64,000 nt of DNA from the NCBI RefSeq assembly GCF_009755605.1, contig NZ_WPNZ01000002.1:296184-360183 (forward strand), in the 5' to 3' direction. The notes under the pieces are model-generated. The model saw nothing but the letters and a program-made list of their open reading frames with translations. It was not told the DNA's origin and did no database searches. This DNA is from Streptomyces typhae (GTDB taxonomy: Bacteria; Actinomycetota; Actinomycetes; Streptomycetales; Streptomycetaceae). Shown one piece after another: positions 16,486 to 26,238 of the stretch. The position numbers and the translations under genes are program-made. Each line of letters opens with the position of its first letter. Within the stretch, counting starts at the first letter, position 1.

Positions 16486-17514
16486 ATGACGCGCCGCACA
16501 GCCTCGCCCTTGTCCCTGGTCCTGCTCGGCCTGGGCGCCTTCTTGCTGGTCCTGGCCCCGCTTTTGGCCTGGTACGTGGAGCCGCGCGCCAAGCGCACCC
16601 CCATCGACGTCGACCAGATCACCGTGTTCCGGGGCACAGGCAGCTATTTCGACACCGAGAAGATCAAAACCGTCCACGACCAGCGTCTGACCATCACGCG
16701 GCAGGTGCGCGGCGACGTCGCGGACAGCAACAAGAAGCGCGCGGTGTGGGACGTGTCGACCTCCGTGGACCCGGACAAATCGCTCCCCGCGGCGGACCCG
16801 CACGACTCGCTCCAGTGGACCCTGGAACGCTGGGTCACCGACCGGAGGACGAACAAACCGGTGCACTGCTGCGGCGAGGAGCCTCACTTCGAGGGCGAGG
16901 CGTACCTGAAGTTCCCCTTCGACGTCGAGAAGCGCACCTACCTGTGGTGGGACAACACGCTCGGCGCCACCGTGCCGCTGACCTACCGCGGCCCGAAGAA
17001 GATCCAGGGCTACGAGGGCTACCGGTTCACCGGCACCGTGAAGGCCACGAAGACCGGGACCCGGCAGGTGCCGGGGCGCCTCGTCGGCCTGCGCCAGGGC
17101 CAGGTGCTCGCCGAGGAGTGGTACGCCAACCACGGCATCGAGCTGGTCGCCGACAAGCGCACGGGCCGGATCATCTACGCCGCGATCGGCCCCCGCAAGA
17201 CGCTGCGGGCCCCCGGCGGCAAGAAGGACCGCACGGTCCTGCTCGACAGCCGGAGGATCGGCTTCACCAAGAAGACCCAGCAGGAGCAGGTGGACCTCGC
17301 GGACGACGACAGCTCACGGCTGAAGCTGGTGGGTACGACGCTGCCCCTGGTGTCCGTCCTCGCCGGCGGGGCACTCGCGCTCGCGGGCGGCGTCCTCGTC
17401 GCCCGCGGCCGCGGGGCGGGCAAGGACGGGCCCCGCGGGGGCGGCCGGGGGCCGGATCCGATGGGTCCACATTCCGATACGTCCCCGTCCGCCCTGCAAC
17501 ACAGCACGATGTGA
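16486..17514 (+). CDS. DUF3068 (PorA-like) membrane-anchored protein
   Basis: A 342-residue protein with an N-terminal membrane helix (LVLLGLGAFLLVLAPLLAWY), a long extracytoplasmic region and a second helix near the C-terminus (LPLVSVLAGGALALAGGVLV). LAPLLAWYVEPRAKRTPID and the YLWWDNTLGATVPLTYRGPKKIQGYEGYRF-type segment (about residues 155-185) are typical of DUF3068, a family seen in actinobacterial envelopes. A CC pair occurs at HCCGEEPHF. GGAG precedes the ATG. It lies upstream of, and on the same strand as, the surface-glycan-like operon starting at 17709. Confidence 0.82.
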   Translation: MTRRTASPLSLVLLGLGAFLLVLAPLLAWYVEPRAKRTPIDVDQITVFRGTGSYFDTEKIKTVHDQRLTITRQVRGDVADSNKKRAVWDVSTSVDPDKSLPAADPHDSLQWTLERWVTDRRTNKPVHCCGEEPHFEGEAYLKFPFDVEKRTYLWWDNTLGATVPLTYRGPKKIQGYEGYRFTGTVKATKTGTRQVPGRLVGLRQGQVLAEEWYANHGIELVADKRTGRIIYAAIGPRKTLRAPGGKKDRTVLLDSRRIGFTKKTQQEQVDLADDDSSRLKLVGTTLPLVSVLAGGALALAGGVLVARGRGAGKDGPRGGGRGPDPMGPHSDTSPSALQHSTM

Positions 17515-17708
17515 TGAGACGTCAGGTCTAAGAAGGGCCGAAATTGTCACCCCGGTGAGTAGCCGCGCCCTTCGGTGACACGAAAACTATCCACACCATC
17601 AACGCAGTGTCCCCGCACAGTCCCCGCACCACCGGGCCTCACCCCGGGCTGTTCGATCCTCCCTGGTCACCCCCACAGTTCCGCACCCCGAGACGAGTTG
17701 GAGCACCG

Positions 17709-18899
17709 ATGCCCCAGCACGTGCCGTCGTCGCTGCGCCCGGCCGCACCGCGGCCCGCGCGGCCCCTTCCGGCGCTCCCCCCACAGCCGCGCCGGATCGC
17801 CTTCCTCGCCCGCCGCGACCTGGGCAACCCGGCCGCAGGCGGCTCCGAACTCCTTGTCGACCGACTGGCCGAAGGCCTGACGGGCCACGGCCACCAGGTC
17901 ACCCTGCTGTGCGGCGGCCCGGCCGCCTACCGCGACTACCGCGTGGTGTCCGCGGGCGGCGACCTCGGCCACTACCTGCGCGCCCGTTCGGCCTTCACCC
18001 GCCAGATCGGCGACTGCGACCTGCTGGTCGAGGTCTGCAACGGCATGCCCTACCTCGCGCCGCTGTGGCACCGCGGCCCCACGGTCTGCCTCGTCAACCA
18101 CGTCCACACCGAGCTGTGGTCGATGCGCTTGAAGGGCCCGCTGGCCCCGGCCGCGCGCCTCGGCAGGCGCCTGGAGCACTGGGCGCTCGCCGGTGCGCAG
18201 CGCGGCAACCTCCTTGTCGCCGTGTCGCCGTCGACCGCGACGGCGCTGCGGGACCTCGGCGTCGACCGCGACCGCATCCGGGTCGTGCACAACGGCGTCG
18301 AGGAGCCGGGCCCGCTGCACGAGCGCGCGGACGAGCCGCTGTTCCTCGCCATGGGCCGGCTCGTCGAGTACAAGCGCGTCGATCTGCTGCTGCGGCTCTG
18401 GGAGCGGGTCCGCCCGGTCACCGGGGGGCGGCTCGTGATCGTCGGTGACGGGCCCGAGCGGGCTCGCCTGGAACGGCTCGCGGGCCCCGGTGTGCAGTTC
18501 ACCGGCCATGTGACGGAGGCCGAGAAGCACCGGCTGCTGTGCGCGTCGTGGCTGCTCCTGCACCCCTCGGCCGTCGAGGGCTGGGGCCTTGTCGTCACCG
18601 AGGCCGCGGCCCGCGGGACGCCCGCCATCGGCTTCGACGTACCCGGTGTGCGCGACTCGATAGAGGACGGTGTGACCGGACTGCTCGCGGGCGGCGAGAG
18701 CGCGTTCGCCGCGGCCTGGTGCACGCTGGCGCTCAGCGCCGAACGGCGCCGGTCCTTCGGCAAGGCCGCGGCGGAACGTGCCGCCTCCTTCCGCTGGGCG
18801 AACACCGTGCGCCAGTTCCGCGCGGTGGCCGCGGAGGCCGTCGCCGCCCACGAGCCGTCGGTGAAGCCGCCGGTCGAGCCCGCGAAGGGGTCCGCGTGA
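17709..18899 (+). CDS. Glycosyltransferase family 4
   Basis: A 396-residue GT-B glycosyltransferase. The N-terminal domain has NPAAGGSELLVDRLAEGL; the C-terminal donor-binding domain has RIRVVHNGVEEPG, FLAMGRLVEYKRVDLLL, VGDGPERARLERL and SAVEGWGLVVTEAAARGTP, with the two Glu of the retaining-GT motif. It would transfer a sugar from a nucleotide or lipid donor in the cytoplasm. The ATG at 17709 (GGAG upstream) is preferred over a GTG at 17607. The stop overlaps the next start (GTGA), opening an eight-gene operon. Confidence 0.9.
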   Translation: MPQHVPSSLRPAAPRPARPLPALPPQPRRIAFLARRDLGNPAAGGSELLVDRLAEGLTGHGHQVTLLCGGPAAYRDYRVVSAGGDLGHYLRARSAFTRQIGDCDLLVEVCNGMPYLAPLWHRGPTVCLVNHVHTELWSMRLKGPLAPAARLGRRLEHWALAGAQRGNLLVAVSPSTATALRDLGVDRDRIRVVHNGVEEPGPLHERADEPLFLAMGRLVEYKRVDLLLRLWERVRPVTGGRLVIVGDGPERARLERLAGPGVQFTGHVTEAEKHRLLCASWLLLHPSAVEGWGLVVTEAAARGTPAIGFDVPGVRDSIEDGVTGLLAGGESAFAAAWCTLALSAERRRSFGKAAAERAASFRWANTVRQFRAVAAEAVAAHEPSVKPPVEPAKGSA

Positions 18900-19615
18900 A
18901 GGACCCGTCGCTGCGCCGCTCCGCGACCCTGTTCCGGGCCTTCCTGCGGGAGCAGCAGGAGCCCGAGCGGTGCTACGCGCTGCTCGCCCGGGACGCCGCC
19001 GACCAGGTCGAGCGGCATCTGCCCGTCAGGGACCGGGTGGTCGTCGACGTGGGCGGCGGCGGAGGCTACTTCACCGAGGAGTTCCGCAGGCGCGGCGCGC
19101 AGGCCTACCTCTTCGAACCCGACCCGCGGGAGCTGGGCGTGAAGCCGCCGGAGGGCGCCGTGGTCGCCGACGGCTATCTGCTGCCCCTCGCGTCCGGCGT
19201 CGCCGACGTCACGTTCTCCTCGAACGTCCTGGAGCACGTCGACGACCCCCAGACCTTCCTCAGCGAGATGGTGCGCGTCACCCGCCCCGGCGGCCTGATC
19301 TATGTGGCGTTCACCAACTGGTACTCCCCCTGGGGCGGCCACGAGTGGGCGCCCTGGCACTACTTCGGCGCCGAGCGGGCCCGCGCCCGCTACGAGCGCC
19401 GTACCGGAAGAACCGCCAAGCACACGCTCGGCGAGAACCTCTTCGTCCACCACGTCGGACCCACGCTCAGACAGGTGCGGGCCCGCGACGACGTGCGCGT
19501 CGTCTCGGCCCGCTCCCGCTACTGGCCGTTCTGGGCCGAGACGGTGGCGAAGGTGCCGGGTGTGCGCGAAGTCGCGACCTGGAACCTCCTCCTCATCCTC
19601 AGGCGGTGTCCATGA
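18896..19615 (+). CDS. Class I SAM-dependent methyltransferase
   Basis: A 239-residue methyltransferase. Motif I is VVVDVGGGGGYFTEEF (about residues 44-59), followed by YLFEPDP, and the post-I region has FSSNVLEHVDDPQTFLSEMVRVTRPGGLIYV. The WYSPWGGHEWAPWHYF segment is typical of methyltransferases found beside glycosyltransferases. It starts at the GTG at 18896, overlapping the GT4 stop, and its stop overlaps the AftD-like start (ATGA). It probably methylates a sugar intermediate or finished glycan of the operon; this is inference from neighbours. Confidence 0.88.
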   Translation: MKDPSLRRSATLFRAFLREQQEPERCYALLARDAADQVERHLPVRDRVVVDVGGGGGYFTEEFRRRGAQAYLFEPDPRELGVKPPEGAVVADGYLLPLASGVADVTFSSNVLEHVDDPQTFLSEMVRVTRPGGLIYVAFTNWYSPWGGHEWAPWHYFGAERARARYERRTGRTAKHTLGENLFVHHVGPTLRQVRARDDVRVVSARSRYWPFWAETVAKVPGVREVATWNLLLILRRCP

Positions 19616-22600
19616 CAAGGACGGTCCAGGCCCCTCCGCCGGCGGCACTCAAGCCGACGGCGGCCGATCCCGAGCCGGAAGGGGGGCCGCGCTCACGGCG
19701 CTGGCTCCTCGGGTTCTGGGCCGTGGTCCTCGTATGCTTCCTCGCCGTCAAACCGGGGCGGATGACCTTCGACACCAAGCTCGGTGTCGCCGTCGACCCC
19801 TGGCAGTTCCTCTCCGACCTGGGCCAGCTCTGGCACGACCGGGGCGGCTTCGGCGGCATCCAGGACCAGTACATCGGCTACGCCTTCCCGATGCTGCCGT
19901 TCTACGGCCTCGCGGACGCCGTGCGCCTCCCGGTGTGGCTGGCCGAGCGGCTGTGGATGTCGCTGATCGTCGCGGTCGCCTTCTGGGGCGCGCTGCGGCT
20001 CGCGGAGCGGCTGCGGATCGGCAGCCACGGCTCGCGGCTGCTCGGCGCGGTGGTCTACGCGCTGTGGCCGACGTTCACCGTGGTGGTCGGCTCCACGTCC
20101 GCCGCGGCGCTGCCCGGCGCGTTCCTGCCGTGGGTGCTGCTCCCGCTCACCAACGACCGCGTGACCGCGCGGATCGCGGCGTTCCGCTCGGCCCTGTTCA
20201 TTCCGTTCATGGGCGGTGTGAACGCGGCCTCGACGCTGGCGTCGCTGCTTCCGGTGGCCCTGTTCCTGCTGTCGCGGCCGAACGGGCCCCGCAAGCGCAA
20301 GCTGATCACCTGGTGGGTGCCGGGCGTCGTCCTGGCCACCGCCTGGTGGGTGGTGCCGCTGCTGCTGCTCGGCCTCTACGGCGAGAACTTCCTGCCGTAC
20401 GTGGAGAACGCGGCCACCACGACCGGCACCATGTCGGCCACCGAGACGCTGCGCGGCGCCGGCAACTGGGTCGCGTACCTGCACTTCGGCGAGGCCTGGC
20501 TGCCCGCCGGGTGGACCGTGGCGACGGCGGTCGTCACCATCGTCTGCTCGGCGTTCGCGGCGGGCATCGGCCTCGCCGGCCTCGCCCGGCGTGATCTGCC
20601 GGAGCGGCGCTGGCTGGTGCTCACGGCGCTGTCCGTGGTGCTGCTGACCCTCGCCGGGTACGGCGGCGCCTTCGGCGGCCCGTTCCACGGCACCGTGCAG
20701 GACTGGCTGGACGGCGCCCTCGTACCGTTCCGCAACATCTACAAGTTCCAGACCGGGCTCGCGCTCGCCCTCGCCTTCGGGCTCGCGCACCTGGCGGGCG
20801 TCGCGGCGCGCACGCGCGGCGCCGGGCCGGTGCGGGGGCGGCGGTACGCGCCCCTGGTCGCGGCCGTCCTGGTGCTCCCGGGGCTCGCCTGGCCGTATCT
20901 GAACGGCTCGATCCTCCAGCCCGGTTCGTTCAAGAAGCTGCCGGACCACTGGGACGCCACCGCCGACTGGCTGGACAAGTACTCCCCCGACTCGCGCGCC
21001 CTGGTCGTGCCCGCGACCGCGCACGGCATCTACACCTGGGGCTCCCCCATCGACCAGCCCCTGGACGTGCTCGCCGAGTCCCGCTGGGCGCAGCGCGACT
21101 ACGTGCCGTTCGGCACCAAGGGCAACCGGCGCGCCATGGACGCCGTCGAGCAGGCCCTGATGACCGGCGGCCAGGTGCCCGGCCTCCAGGACTATCTGAC
21201 CCGGGCCGGCCTCTACTACGTCGTCGTCCGCAACGACCTCGACCCCGACCAGGTCGGCTACGTCCCCACCGCGACCGTCAAGCGCACCCTGGAGCAGTCC
21301 GGGTTCAGGAGGGTCACCGGGTTCGGGCCGACCATGACCGGCGGCAGGATCGCCGACGACACCCCCGTCCAGGTCGAGGGCCTGTACCCGCGCCAGCGCG
21401 CGGTGGAGGTCTACGCGCCGGGCAAGGGCGCCGAACGTCCGGGCCAGGCCGCCCTGAAGCCGGTGTCCAACACGGCCGTGGTCAGCGGCGGGCCCGAGGC
21501 GCTGCTCCCGCTGTCCGCCGACCCCGAGATGCGGGACCGGCCCGCCGTGCTCACCGGCGACAACCACCCGGGGCTCGGCTCGCCGCCGGGGCTCCAGGCG
21601 GTCGGTGACGGCCTGCGGCGTGCCGACACGCGCTTCGGCCTGGTCAACACCAACACGTCGTACCCGTACACCAAGAACGAGAAGAACGCCCCCGACGCGG
21701 CCCAGGACCCCGGCGCGAAGCCGCGCCAGATCCTGCCCATCAAGGGCGTGCGGCACCAGACGACGGCCGAGCTGCGCGGCGCGAAGTCGGTGACCGCCTC
21801 CTCCTACGGCAACTGGCTGTTCCACCTGCCGCAGTACGACCCCGTGAACGCCTTCGACGGCAACCCCGACACGGCCTGGGCCGAGGGCGGCACCGGCAGC
21901 GGCGACGACGAGTGGATCAAGGCGGAGTTCCGGAAGCGGACCGCGATCCCGTCGTCGGTCAAGGTGACGCCGCTGCCCCAGGGCGGGGTGCGGTCCGCGC
22001 CGACGAAGGTGCGCGTGGAGACCGAACAGGGCAGCGCCGTCTCGTATCTGCGGGGCGACGGCTCCACCCAGCGCGTCAAGGCCAAGGCGGGCGACTCGGA
22101 CTGGCTGAAGCTGACGATCCTGGAGACGGAGGCCGCGAAGGACGGCCTCACGGGCGCCGGGTTCGCGGAGATCGGCGTTCCCAAGGTGCAGGTCACCAGG
22201 TTGCTGCGGATGCCCGCCGACGTCGCGGGCACCGAGGGTGCCGACGCCGACGCCACGACGTACTCCATGCACCGCTCCGCCGACCAGAGCGGCCTGTCGC
22301 CGGTGACCGCGGAGAACGGGCTGCACCGCCGCTTCACCACGACGTCCGACGGCAGCCACAAGGTGCGGGCGAGCGGCGTCGCGGTGCCCGGCAACGCCCT
22401 CGACGAACTGCTCTACAAGGTGGCGCCCGAGCAGCGCCGGCAGATCGTGGCGAGCGCCGACTCCACGTCCGACCTGGGCGGGCTCTCGGCGCGCAACCTC
22501 ACCGACGGCGACCTGACGACCGCGTGGATCGCCGGTGACCGTCCGGTCGTCCATCTGCGGTGGCCCGGCAAGGTGCCCGTCGGCCACGTCGTGCTGCCGC

Positions 22601-24060
22601 CCGCGGGCGGCCTGTCCACCCGGCCCACGCAGATCGAGATCAGCTCGCCCGACGGCGCGGCGACGGCCGGGGTCGACGAGAACGGCAACGCCCGCTTCGA
22701 GCCGATCACCACCGACCGCCTCGACATCACGATCACGGACACGGCGCCGCTCACCCTGCACAACCCGATCGCCGACAAGAAGCTGCAACTCCCCGTGGGC
22801 CTCACCGAGGCCTACGTCCCGGCGCTCGACCGGTTCCGCACCAAGCAGCCCAAGTTGGACCGGCCCTTCGAACTCGCCTGCGGCGAGGGCCCCGCGGTGT
22901 CCGTCGACGGCAAGCTGTACGCGACGAGCGCCGAGGGCACCGTGCGGGACCTGGTGGAGCGGCGGCCCGTCGACCTCACCCTGTGCGACGACAACGAGCC
23001 GCTGACCTCGCTCGACCTCACCGCCGGGCAGCACACCGTGGAGGCGGGCGACGGCGGCCCGCTCGCCGTCACCGACGTCAGCCTCACCCACGGCACCCCG
23101 GGCAGCATCGACTCCGCGACCCGGGAGCTGAGGACCAAGGACTGGCTGGGCGACCGGCGCGAGCTGACCGTCGGCTCGGGCGCCGCCTCGTACCTGACGA
23201 CGTACGAGAACGTCAACGACGGCTGGAAGGCCACCCTCAACGGCAAGGAGCTGCGCTCCGTGCGGCTCGACGGCTGGCAGCAGGGCTGGCTGGTCCCGGC
23301 CGGCGGGGGCGGCACCGTGAAGCTGACCTACGAGCCGTCCACGGCGTACGAGGCCGGCGTCATCGGCGGCGGTGCGGGCGTCCTCGCCCTGGTCGCCCTG
23401 GTGTTCGTGCGCCGCCGCGACCCGAACCCGGACGGGCCCGACCTGGCGCCGCCCGCGCCCGGACTCGTGCTCGGCACGGTGGCGCTGACCCTCGTCGGTG
23501 TGGTCGTCGCGGGCTGGTTCGCGCTCCTGGTGCCCGCGCTCGCCCTGCTCGCCTGGAAGCGGCACGCGCTGCTCGTGCCGCTCGCGTTCCTCGCGATGGC
23601 CGCGGCGGGTGTCGCCGCGGCGACGGGCGCGGGCGAGACCGCGACCACGGACGAGGGCGCCTTCGGGCACACGGCGCAGGCCCTGGCATTCGTCGCGCTG
23701 TTCGCCGCCCTGGTGGGCGGGCGGGAGCCGGTGGCCGGGGCCGGGGCGGACGGGTCAGGTGGGCCCGGCGGGGCGCCCCTCGCCGGAGCCGGTGGTGCCG
23801 GAGCCGGTGACGGCGCGGGAGCCGGAGCGCCGGAGGCGTCGTTGAACGCTCCCCCGTACGCGACGAGTCCCGACCCCCTCCACAAGGACCCGCCCGAGCA
23901 GGGAACCGACCCGCGGCCGGGCGCCCGCCCCGGAGCGGGCACCGGCCCGGCCGGGCCGCGGGACCCCGGCCAGGAACAGCCACCCGACGAGGGCACCCGC
24001 CGGATACGGGGCAGGCGTACGGGGCAGGAACCCCGCCCGGGAGAGGACAGCGCACCATGA
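19612..24060 (+). CDS. AftD-like alpha-(1->3)-arabinofuranosyltransferase (DUF3367), giant membrane protein
   Basis: A 1482-residue GT-C type protein. Residues about 30-440 hold many membrane helices and the conserved stretch KPGRMTFDTKLGVAVDPWQF, as in mycobacterial AftD. Large extracytoplasmic regions follow, with two discoidin/F5-8-like carbohydrate-binding patches (VNAFDGNPDTAWAEGG near residue 745; NLTDGDLTTAWIAGDRPVVH near 963). A second membrane block is at about 1250-1375, then a long Gly/Ala/Pro tail. AftD adds arabinofuranose from decaprenyl-phospho-arabinose to arabinogalactan. Streptomyces lacks mycolyl-arabinogalactan, so the acceptor here must be another glycan. The ATG at 19612 overlaps the previous stop. 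Confidence 0.85.
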   Translation: MTRTVQAPPPAALKPTAADPEPEGGPRSRRWLLGFWAVVLVCFLAVKPGRMTFDTKLGVAVDPWQFLSDLGQLWHDRGGFGGIQDQYIGYAFPMLPFYGLADAVRLPVWLAERLWMSLIVAVAFWGALRLAERLRIGSHGSRLLGAVVYALWPTFTVVVGSTSAAALPGAFLPWVLLPLTNDRVTARIAAFRSALFIPFMGGVNAASTLASLLPVALFLLSRPNGPRKRKLITWWVPGVVLATAWWVVPLLLLGLYGENFLPYVENAATTTGTMSATETLRGAGNWVAYLHFGEAWLPAGWTVATAVVTIVCSAFAAGIGLAGLARRDLPERRWLVLTALSVVLLTLAGYGGAFGGPFHGTVQDWLDGALVPFRNIYKFQTGLALALAFGLAHLAGVAARTRGAGPVRGRRYAPLVAAVLVLPGLAWPYLNGSILQPGSFKKLPDHWDATADWLDKYSPDSRALVVPATAHGIYTWGSPIDQPLDVLAESRWAQRDYVPFGTKGNRRAMDAVEQALMTGGQVPGLQDYLTRAGLYYVVVRNDLDPDQVGYVPTATVKRTLEQSGFRRVTGFGPTMTGGRIADDTPVQVEGLYPRQRAVEVYAPGKGAERPGQAALKPVSNTAVVSGGPEALLPLSADPEMRDRPAVLTGDNHPGLGSPPGLQAVGDGLRRADTRFGLVNTNTSYPYTKNEKNAPDAAQDPGAKPRQILPIKGVRHQTTAELRGAKSVTASSYGNWLFHLPQYDPVNAFDGNPDTAWAEGGTGSGDDEWIKAEFRKRTAIPSSVKVTPLPQGGVRSAPTKVRVETEQGSAVSYLRGDGSTQRVKAKAGDSDWLKLTILETEAAKDGLTGAGFAEIGVPKVQVTRLLRMPADVAGTEGADADATTYSMHRSADQSGLSPVTAENGLHRRFTTTSDGSHKVRASGVAVPGNALDELLYKVAPEQRRQIVASADSTSDLGGLSARNLTDGDLTTAWIAGDRPVVHLRWPGKVPVGHVVLPPAGGLSTRPTQIEISSPDGAATAGVDENGNARFEPITTDRLDITITDTAPLTLHNPIADKKLQLPVGLTEAYVPALDRFRTKQPKLDRPFELACGEGPAVSVDGKLYATSAEGTVRDLVERRPVDLTLCDDNEPLTSLDLTAGQHTVEAGDGGPLAVTDVSLTHGTPGSIDSATRELRTKDWLGDRRELTVGSGAASYLTTYENVNDGWKATLNGKELRSVRLDGWQQGWLVPAGGGGTVKLTYEPSTAYEAGVIGGGAGVLALVALVFVRRRDPNPDGPDLAPPAPGLVLGTVALTLVGVVVAGWFALLVPALALLAWKRHALLVPLAFLAMAAAGVAAATGAGETATTDEGAFGHTAQALAFVALFAALVGGREPVAGAGADGSGGPGGAPLAGAGGAGAGDGAGAGAPEASLNAPPYATSPDPLHKDPPEQGTDPRPGARPGAGTGPAGPRDPGQEQPPDEGTRRIRGRRTGQEPRPGEDSAP

Positions 24061-25457
24061 CCGCCCTGGAGAACCCGGCACGGCGTGCGGACGGACCCGG
24101 CCGCCCGCCGCGCCGGGTGCCGTTCCCCGTCGTCGACGAGGTCTCCCGGCACTGCCGGCAGGAGCAGGAGCCGGAGACCGTCCACATCGAGGTGCACCTG
24201 CCGGGCACCCCCGACCCCGAACGCCTGCGGACGGCCTTCGGCGAGGCCCTGCGACGCCATCCGCGGATCCTCGTACGGGAGGCACGCGGCCCCTGGTACC
24301 GGCGGCGCTACGAGTGGGAACTCACCGACGGGCCCGACGTGGAGGTGGTGGCCTTCCCCGCGCCCGAGCGGGACGCGCTGAAGCGGGCCAGGGAGCGCTC
24401 GCTGCGCGACGCGCCGCCGCTCACCGCGTCCCCGCCGATCCGCCTGGAGGTCGTCGCCGACCCGGAGGGCGAGCACGGCGCCACCGTCCTGTTCCTGACC
24501 ATCAACCACACCGCCCTCGACGGCCCCGCCTGTCTGCGGGTCCTCGCCACCGCCGCGGAGCTGTACGGGGGCCGTGACAACGCCCCGGCGGCGCCCCCGA
24601 CCCGTGCCCCCGTGCCCGCCGACGCGTCCCGCGCGCCCGAACAGCGGGCGGGCGGCGCGGGATCGCCGTGGGCGGCGCCCGCCCGGGTGGCGCACGGCAC
24701 CCCCGAGACCGCGCCCGGCAACGGGATGCTGGTCGTCGAGCTGCCGGTGCCCCGCCGCCCGAAGGGCGCCCCGTACACCGTCAACGACCAGCTCATGGTC
24801 GCGACCGCCCTGATGATCGCGCACTGGAACCGGGAGCACGGCGCGAAGCCGAAGCCGCTGCGCATCACCATGCCCGTGGACGACCGCCCGCGGGACATGT
24901 CGATGCCCATCGGCAACGGCACCCGGCTCGTCGAAGTGCCTTTCGCAGCGCCCGAGTTGCTGCCGAGGGGTTCGGGTGGCGGCGCGGGCGGGCCCGAGGA
25001 GCTGCGGCCCGAGGAGATCCTGGAGCTGCTGCGCCGCACCTCCGACCGGACCCGTGCCCTCAAGGCCCTCTCCCGTCCGCAGCTCGGCCACGGCGCCGCG
25101 CTGCTCACGGCGCCCGTCGTCCCGGTGGCGCTGCGGGCGGCCCTCACCCGCGGGCTGCGCAGGGCCGCCGCGCCCTGGACCTCCACGACGCTGCTCAGCA
25201 ACATCGGCCGGGTGCCCTACGCCCTCGACTTCGGGGACGCCGGGGCCGCGACCGCGGTGTGGTTCTCCGCGCCCGCGCGGATGCCGCGCGGCCTGACCGT
25301 GACGACCGCGTCCACCGCGGGCCGCCTGCACCTGGCCCTGCGCTGGTCGCGGACGCTGCTCGGCCACGGCGACGGGGCCCGCCTGCGCGACCTCTTCGAG
25401 CACTATCTGCACGCCACGCAGGACCTCCACCCGACCACGGAGGGCGGCGGCTCATGA
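24057..25457 (+). CDS. Condensation-domain-type acyltransferase (stand-alone)
   Basis: A 466-residue protein related to the condensation/PapA acyltransferase fold. FLTINHTALDGPACLRVL near residue 145-160 is the HHxxxDG motif with the first His changed to Asn; the catalytic second His, Asp and Gly are kept. The C-terminal half has TMPVDDRPRDMSMPIGNGTR and TTLLSNIGRVP, matching the DFGWG-side core of the fold. There is no carrier-protein or adenylation domain. Stand-alone members acylate sugars or lipids, for example trehalose or phthiocerol in mycobacteria. In this operon it may acylate the glycan. Both ends overlap neighbours by ATGA. Confidence 0.75.
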   Translation: MTALENPARRADGPGRPPRRVPFPVVDEVSRHCRQEQEPETVHIEVHLPGTPDPERLRTAFGEALRRHPRILVREARGPWYRRRYEWELTDGPDVEVVAFPAPERDALKRARERSLRDAPPLTASPPIRLEVVADPEGEHGATVLFLTINHTALDGPACLRVLATAAELYGGRDNAPAAPPTRAPVPADASRAPEQRAGGAGSPWAAPARVAHGTPETAPGNGMLVVELPVPRRPKGAPYTVNDQLMVATALMIAHWNREHGAKPKPLRITMPVDDRPRDMSMPIGNGTRLVEVPFAAPELLPRGSGGGAGGPEELRPEEILELLRRTSDRTRALKALSRPQLGHGAALLTAPVVPVALRAALTRGLRRAAAPWTSTTLLSNIGRVPYALDFGDAGAATAVWFSAPARMPRGLTVTTASTAGRLHLALRWSRTLLGHGDGARLRDLFEHYLHATQDLHPTTEGGGS

Positions 25458-26236
25458 CGGCTGTCACCGGCACCACACCCCACACCGAGGAACCCACACC
25501 CCCCACCCACGAACCCGCGCGCCCGCCCCACCTGCGGGACTTCTACGAGAACCCGGCCGTGCCCGTCGCGTCCGGCGACGCCCGCAGTCTGCGCCAGGCC
25601 CGGATGCTCGCCGACGCGCTCGGCCCGGCCACGCGCGGCGCCCGCGTCGTCCTCGACATCGGCTGCGGCGACGGCAGCGCGGCCCGGGTGGCGGCGCCCC
25701 TGCTCGCCGGGCACCGTGTCGTCGGCGTCGACTGGTCCCAGGACGCGCTGCGCCGCGCGGGTGGCCATCTGCCGTACGTCGTACGCGGCGAACTCGGCGA
25801 CGGGGGGCTGCCGTTCGCCACCGGCTCGGCGGACGCGGTCCTGTTCAGCGAGGTCATCGAGCACCTCGTCGACCCCGACAGCGCGCTCGACGAGCTGCGC
25901 CGGGTGCTGCGGCCGGGCGGACACCTGATGCTGTCCACGCCCAACCTCGCCGCCTGGTACAACCGCGGGCTCCTGCTCGCGGGCGTGCAGCCGGTGTTCT
26001 CCGAGGTCAGCCTGCGCGGTATCCACGGCCGCCCCGGCCGTGAGGTGGTCGGGCACCTACGGCTCTACACCGCCCGCGCGCTGCGGGAGTTCGTCGCCGC
26101 GTCCGGCTTCGACGTCGTCAAGGTCGCGGGCGCGCCCTTCCACGGCGTGCCACGACCGCTGCGCGCCCTGGACCGGCTGGCCTGCGCCGTGCCGGGCGCC
26201 GCCTCCATCCTGCTGCTGCACGCGCGGAAGGCGTAG
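25454..26236 (+). CDS. Class I SAM-dependent methyltransferase
   Basis: A 260-residue methyltransferase with motif I VVLDIGCGDGSAARVAAPLL (about residues 66-85), DWSQDALRRAG after it, and FSEVIEHLVDPDSALDELRR plus VLRPGGHLMLSTPNLA. The C-terminal RPLRALDRLACAVPGAASIL may be a weak membrane-associating helix. The N-terminal 30 residues are Pro/Thr-rich. It is translationally coupled to the acyltransferase. It is the second of three methyltransferases in the operon and is of the type found in O-antigen and glycolipid clusters. Confidence 0.87.
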   Translation: MTAVTGTTPHTEEPTPPTHEPARPPHLRDFYENPAVPVASGDARSLRQARMLADALGPATRGARVVLDIGCGDGSAARVAAPLLAGHRVVGVDWSQDALRRAGGHLPYVVRGELGDGGLPFATGSADAVLFSEVIEHLVDPDSALDELRRVLRPGGHLMLSTPNLAAWYNRGLLLAGVQPVFSEVSLRGIHGRPGREVVGHLRLYTARALREFVAASGFDVVKVAGAPFHGVPRPLRALDRLACAVPGAASILLLHARKA

Positions 26237-26238
26237 CC

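Noticed and set aside
18970..19611. Upstream extension of the AftD-like frame through the methyltransferase gene
   Set aside because: The extension is an Arg-rich shadow of the methyltransferase. The ATG at 19612, overlapping the previous stop, is the natural start.
19693..23670. A reverse-strand open frame of about 1325 codons
   Set aside because: It is the GC-rich shadow of the AftD-like gene: its composition is Arg/Gly/Ala/Val/Pro-rich without motifs, while the forward strand has membrane helices and overlapping neighbours.
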